64,000 nt of DNA from Alistipes dispar. Its GTDB lineage: Bacteria; Bacteroidota; Bacteroidia; Bacteroidales; Rikenellaceae. The stretch covers positions 1,274,001 through 1,338,000 of the forward strand of contig NZ_AP019736.1 of NCBI RefSeq assembly GCF_006542685.1, written 5' to 3'. Positions 61,117 to 64,000 of this stretch are shown in pieces. Made by a program: the position numbers and the translations under genes. Within the stretch, counting starts at the first letter, position 1, and each line of letters begins with the position of its first letter. The notes under the pieces were generated by a model. The model was not told the DNA's origin, did no database searches, and worked only from the letters and a program-made list of their open reading frames with translations.

Positions 61117-61590
61117 ATGCCTAAGGTAGCACTCGACGCGATAGATCGCAAAATCCTCAAATACCTGATAAAGAACGCGCGGATGCCTTTTCTGGAGATC
61201 GCGCGCGAATGCGGCATTTCGGGAGCCGCCATCCACCAGCGCATCCGCAAGCTCGACGAGGCGGGCGTGATTCTCGGCAGCCGGCTCGTCGTGAACCCCA
61301 AGATGATGGGCTTCGACGTCTGCGCGCACGTCAGCATCACGCTGCGCGATCCGAAACTGCTGTCGGAAGCCATCGAGGAGCTGAAGAAGGTTCCGGAAAT
61401 CGTGGAATGCCACTTCATCACCGGAGCGGGCAACATCCTCGCGAAGCTCTACTGCGTGGACAACGAACACCTGATGCGGACGATTTTCGACGGCATCCTG
61501 CACATCCAGGGCCTCGCCTCGACCGAAACCATGATCTCGCTGCAGGAGGTTTTCCAGCGCGAAATCAACATCGACTTCATCGAGGAGTGA
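61117..61590 (+). CDS. Lrp/AsnC-family transcriptional regulator
   Basis: 157 residues. The N-terminal helix-turn-helix is LDAIDRKILKYLIKNARMPF, followed by IARECGISGAAIHQRIRKLD. The RAM effector domain runs from about 65 (DVCAHVSITLRDPKLLSEAI; ECHFITGAGNILAKLYCVDN). It sits 9 nt after kbl in the same orientation, so it may be autoregulatory and sense an amino acid linked to threonine or glycine use. An intrinsic terminator follows. Confidence 0.94.
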   Translation: MPKVALDAIDRKILKYLIKNARMPFLEIARECGISGAAIHQRIRKLDEAGVILGSRLVVNPKMMGFDVCAHVSITLRDPKLLSEAIEELKKVPEIVECHFITGAGNILAKLYCVDNEHLMRTIFDGILHIQGLASTETMISLQEVFQREINIDFIEE

Positions 61591-61629
61591 CGCCCCCGGG
61601 ACCGCCGAACCCGGTCCGAAGCGTTTCCG

Positions 61630-61664
61630 AATACCACCCCGAACACTCCGGGGTGGTATTTTTT
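61630..61664 (+). terminator. Intrinsic terminator after the Lrp-type gene
   Basis: A 12-bp perfect stem, AATACCACCCCG (61630-61641) and CGGGGTGGTATT (61649-61660), with a 7-nt loop and a following TTTT. Confidence 0.88.
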
Positions 61665-62343
61665 CGGCGGACGGAACCCTCAGCCCGCCGGACATTTCCC
61701 TAATATAAATAGGTATCCGCCCGAACCGCCCGCCCGTTTCTTCTCCGCCCGTTCAGCACGTTCCGCAGTCCTTTCACCCGTGCCGATACACCCTTTCAGC
61801 CGATCATTGCGCCCGTTCGGCCGATTCCTTCCGGCCGTTCCGACACCCTTCCGGCGGAATTTCCGCACCCGAACGAGCGGTCCCGCCGGACCGGACGGGT
61901 CTTTTCCGCCTTCCCGTTCTTCCCGGCGGTCCGGCGGTTTCCGGCCCCGGGGCCCGAAGAAATCCCCGCTACATTCCGCCCGGTCTTCCCTCCGGTCCCC
62001 CGGCCTACGTATCATAGAACACACGGAATCAGGCCGAATCCGGTCCTTCGGCGCCGGTCTCGGCAAAAAAACGAGAAAAATGCATTTTCCGTCCCGAAGT
62101 CGGCGCACCCCTCCGCACCGAAGAGTGTCCCTCGTGCGGACGCTCCCGGCGGCATACCCGGATAAACGACTAACACACAGCCCGGAACGACGGCCGGAAA
62201 ACGGTCCGTAACGACCGGAAAACGGTTCGGAAAAGGACGGTATTTCCCAGTTTAGAAATTACATATTTAAGGGTAAATATTGATTTTCACAAACTTTTTG
62301 TCGAATTTTGCCCTGCAACAGCTCCGAAATGAAAGGCGGTCAC
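61665..62343. other. Gene-free region
   Basis: About 680 bases without a supportable gene. To about 62210 the forward strand is pyrimidine-rich (CCGGCCGTTCC-like) and A-poor. Open frames on both strands give only Arg/Pro/Ser/Gly-rich translations with no start context. From 62230 the composition turns abruptly AT-rich, which marks the start of the small RNA promoter region. Confidence 0.6.
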
Positions 62344-62374
62344 TTGCATAATTCAAATCTGTTCCCTATATTTG
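62344..62374 (+). promoter_or_regulatory. Promoter of the candidate small RNA
   Basis: TTG at 62344-62346, a 20-nt spacer and TATATTTG at 62367-62374 form a complete Bacteroidetes promoter. Initiation would be near 62381. No start codon with a reading frame of useful length follows it before the terminator. Confidence 0.65.
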
Positions 62375-62380
62375 GACGAC

Positions 62381-62578
62381 ATATTTGATGCGGAAGCGCA
62401 AGTTTATTCTCACAGTGGAATCTGGAAAATTCAATTGGAGAGAGAATGAGCTGACTCCTTTCTACGTTGTACCCGTCTCTTCGGATACAGGCGTGGGGCT
62501 GTTGCTTATTTTATCTCCAAGGTATTCCAGAACCTCACTGTTAAAATAAGTCTTCGGCACCACGCTTCCTTTTTTTTA
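62381..62578 (+). ncRNA. Candidate structured small RNA, possibly 6S-like
   Basis: About 198 nt from a good promoter to a T8 run at 62570-62577. Near the 3' end, AGGCGTGG pairs with CCACGCTT. An open bubble of 8 and 9 nt follows, then CTTATTTTA pairs with TAAAATAAG over a loop that holds a small AGGT/ACCT hairpin. An upstream hairpin can form between TTATTCTC (about 62405) and GAGAATGA. The length and rod-with-bubble shape recall 6S RNA and the Bacteroidales-1 motif, which I believe has been equated with 6S. I could not test either. It might instead be the leader of the lipoprotein gene, but the T-run argues for an independent RNA. Confidence 0.55.
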
Positions 62579-62701
62579 AAACCCTTATTTCTGCTTTCGC
62601 GGTGCAGTGAGCATTTTCGCCCTGCGGCGGTTCCGGCCGCCGCGGGGCCGGACAAGGACAAACCCGGTCGGGATTCCCGGCCTTCATAAATCATCAGCTC
62701 T

Positions 62702-64000
62702 ATGAAGAAATTCTATCCGTGGTGCCTGCTGTTCTCCGTATTGGGAATGTGCAGCTTTTTGTGGTCGTCGTGCTCGGACGACGGCGACGACGACACTCCG
62801 CCTCCGGGAGGAGGGGAAAACTCGTTCGTTTACGAAGGAACCGAGAGCAAAATCGGCTCTGTTGTCTATCAGGTCGATGAAACGGGCAAAACCTACACGT
62901 TCTACTTCTCGCCCACAGAGGGCCTGCTCGACCTCGACGCCATGCTGCTGGCCGACGACTACATCAAGATCGAAACCGACACCCCGACGGGCGACATCGA
63001 CCTGCTCGCCGAAGGCAATTCGCTGCTTTACAAGAAGGTGGACATCTCCGCCGCCTCGGCCGACAACACGGCCAAAAGCACGCTGTCGTTGCAACTGACC
63101 TCGCTGACGACGGTCAAGATGACCCTCGACGCCGCCATGAAGTCCGGCGAGACGCTCACGGCCTCCTACAACGGCACATGCTCCCGCCACAGCGAGCAGA
63201 GCGGGCAGGGCGAAGGCATCGTCCTCGATACGCCGGTGTTCAGTTGGTGGCTGGGCAGCGAGAAACCCGCCTCGGGCGCCAACGACTACTACATCGCCGT
63301 AACCGACGCGCCCTACACGATCCAGAGCGGCGTTCAGGCCGCGCTCACCGAGCCGGGCTACATGCTGGTCATCGACTGCTACCTCGACAGCGGCGAGAAG
63401 TGGAAGACCTTCCCCACGGGCGTCTTCAACGAAAGCCCCGGGCTGGAGGACCACACCTATTCGTTCGACAACAGCTTCGTGCTCTACTTCGACGGAACGA
63501 ACTACAACCAGATGCACCTCTCGGGCCCGATCACGATCTCGCGCGACGCGCAGAACATCGCCAAGATCTCCACGACGTTCCTCGACGAGGACGGCATCGT
63601 CGGCGAAGCGGGCACGGAGTATCCGATCTCGTTCGAGGGCGACCTGCGCGTGGGCAACGGCACGACGCTGCCCACCATGCCGCACCTGATGCACGACATC
63701 GAGTTCAAGGGCGTATATGCCCAGGGCGTGTACAGCGGCGACGTCTATGACACCGGCGGCGGCATGATCGAAATGACCTTCTACGACGAGAAGGGCGACG
63801 CCGGCGAGCCCTTCGGCTATGCGGTGAAGCTCACTGTCATCGGTCCGAAGTTCCTGGACCCGAAGAAGGAACGCAAGCTCACCCCCGGCACGTACACGGC
63901 CGCCACGACCTACAAGAAGGATACGTGGATGCCGGCCGCCGAAATGACCATCCTCGGCATGGTGATCCCCATGGGAACCTACGCCGCCTATGACGACCAG
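62702..64000 (+). CDS. Surface lipoprotein of unknown function, 3' end outside window
   Basis: 433 codons are visible and the frame is open at the right edge. The lipobox is LWSSC, followed by SDDGDDD, an acidic stretch typical of lipoproteins exported to the cell surface in Bacteroidetes, and then a PPPGGG linker. The mature part is beta-rich (VYQVDETGKTYTFYFSPTEG; YYIAVTDAPYTIQSGV; LYFDGTNYNQMHLSGPITIS; ISFEGDLRVGNGTTL). I do not recognise a family. It could be a glycan- or protein-binding adhesin-like protein. The promoter was not identified with confidence. It begins about 124 nt after the small-RNA terminator. Confidence 0.85.
   Translation, partial: MKKFYPWCLLFSVLGMCSFLWSSCSDDGDDDTPPPGGGENSFVYEGTESKIGSVVYQVDETGKTYTFYFSPTEGLLDLDAMLLADDYIKIETDTPTGDIDLLAEGNSLLYKKVDISAASADNTAKSTLSLQLTSLTTVKMTLDAAMKSGETLTASYNGTCSRHSEQSGQGEGIVLDTPVFSWWLGSEKPASGANDYYIAVTDAPYTIQSGVQAALTEPGYMLVIDCYLDSGEKWKTFPTGVFNESPGLEDHTYSFDNSFVLYFDGTNYNQMHLSGPITISRDAQNIAKISTTFLDEDGIVGEAGTEYPISFEGDLRVGNGTTLPTMPHLMHDIEFKGVYAQGVYSGDVYDTGGGMIEMTFYDEKGDAGEPFGYAVKLTVIGPKFLDPKKERKLTPGTYTAATTYKKDTWMPAAEMTILGMVIPMGTYAAYDDQ

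Noticed and set aside
61680..62211. Open frames of about 140 codons on both strands in the gene-free region
   Set aside because: Low-complexity Arg/Pro/Ser/Gly translations, no ribosome-site or promoter context, and no motif.
1..64000. CRISPR arrays, rRNA or tRNA genes
   Set aside because: No regularly spaced repeats of 25-40 bp and no recognisable tRNA or rRNA segments were seen in the gaps on either strand by eye; a covariance-model scan could not be run.

Overview
The window looks like a chromosomal segment of a GC-rich Bacteroidales bacterium, most like Alistipes (Rikenellaceae). The reasons are a SusC-type TonB-dependent transporter, many lipoproteins with acidic residues after the lipobox cysteine, Bacteroidetes-type promoters (TAnnTTTG at -7), dense ATGA-coupled operons, and C-rich wobble positions. 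No rRNA, tRNA, insertion sequence, integrase or CRISPR array was seen. The genus is inferred from gene style, not from a marker gene.

Layout. 1-6221: a sugar-uptake locus (ribokinase, IPT/TIG lipoprotein, SusC cut by the window edge) facing a divergent LacI-family regulator. 6501-11532: a porin plus YeiH-type exporter, a flavodoxin-like reductase, and an atypical DXS-like enzyme. 11651-22946: a TolC/HlyD/FtsX/ATPase tripartite efflux operon. It is divergent from an NtrC-type regulator and its kinase, with a sigma-54-like promoter and a palindromic enhancer candidate between them. 22949-25908: a small exported protein, recO and prmA, divergent from xerD. 26095-35806: a long reverse-strand operon mixing cell-envelope genes (flippase, Ig-like lipoprotein, outer membrane barrel, LolC/E-like permease, DUF4296 lipoprotein) with folK, holB and rbfA. 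It ends in a collapsed amidohydrolase-like ORF. 36153-39182: corA, an internally shortened MqnA-like ORF and a GH27 alpha-galactosidase.

39183-39674 is a 492-base divergent gap with two exact and two near-exact DnaA boxes beside an AT-rich stretch, and also a strong promoter. It is followed at 39675-47970 by the most unusual part of the window. This is a tight one-strand cassette of phage-type genes: two tail or neck-like proteins, a small protein, a ClpP-like head protease, a capsid, a portal, a connector, a holin and a lysin. I can recognise no terminase, tape measure, integrase, replication gene or repressor in it. The order (tail-like, protease, capsid, portal) is not that of a normal temperate phage. 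It is the best candidate here for an undescribed system, either a domesticated capsid element or a split phage or gene-transfer element.

48228-55640: a short ComEC, a methyltransferase, YihY, a DUF2520 protein, KdsC and RmlD/RmlB (the last three for lipopolysaccharide or surface sugars). 55706-61590: pth, rplY/ctc, a beta-helical GIN-domain exported protein, galE, kbl and an Lrp/AsnC regulator. 61665-62700 has no convincing gene but contains a promoter-to-terminator unit of about 200 nt that looks like a structured small RNA. The window ends inside a surface lipoprotein gene.
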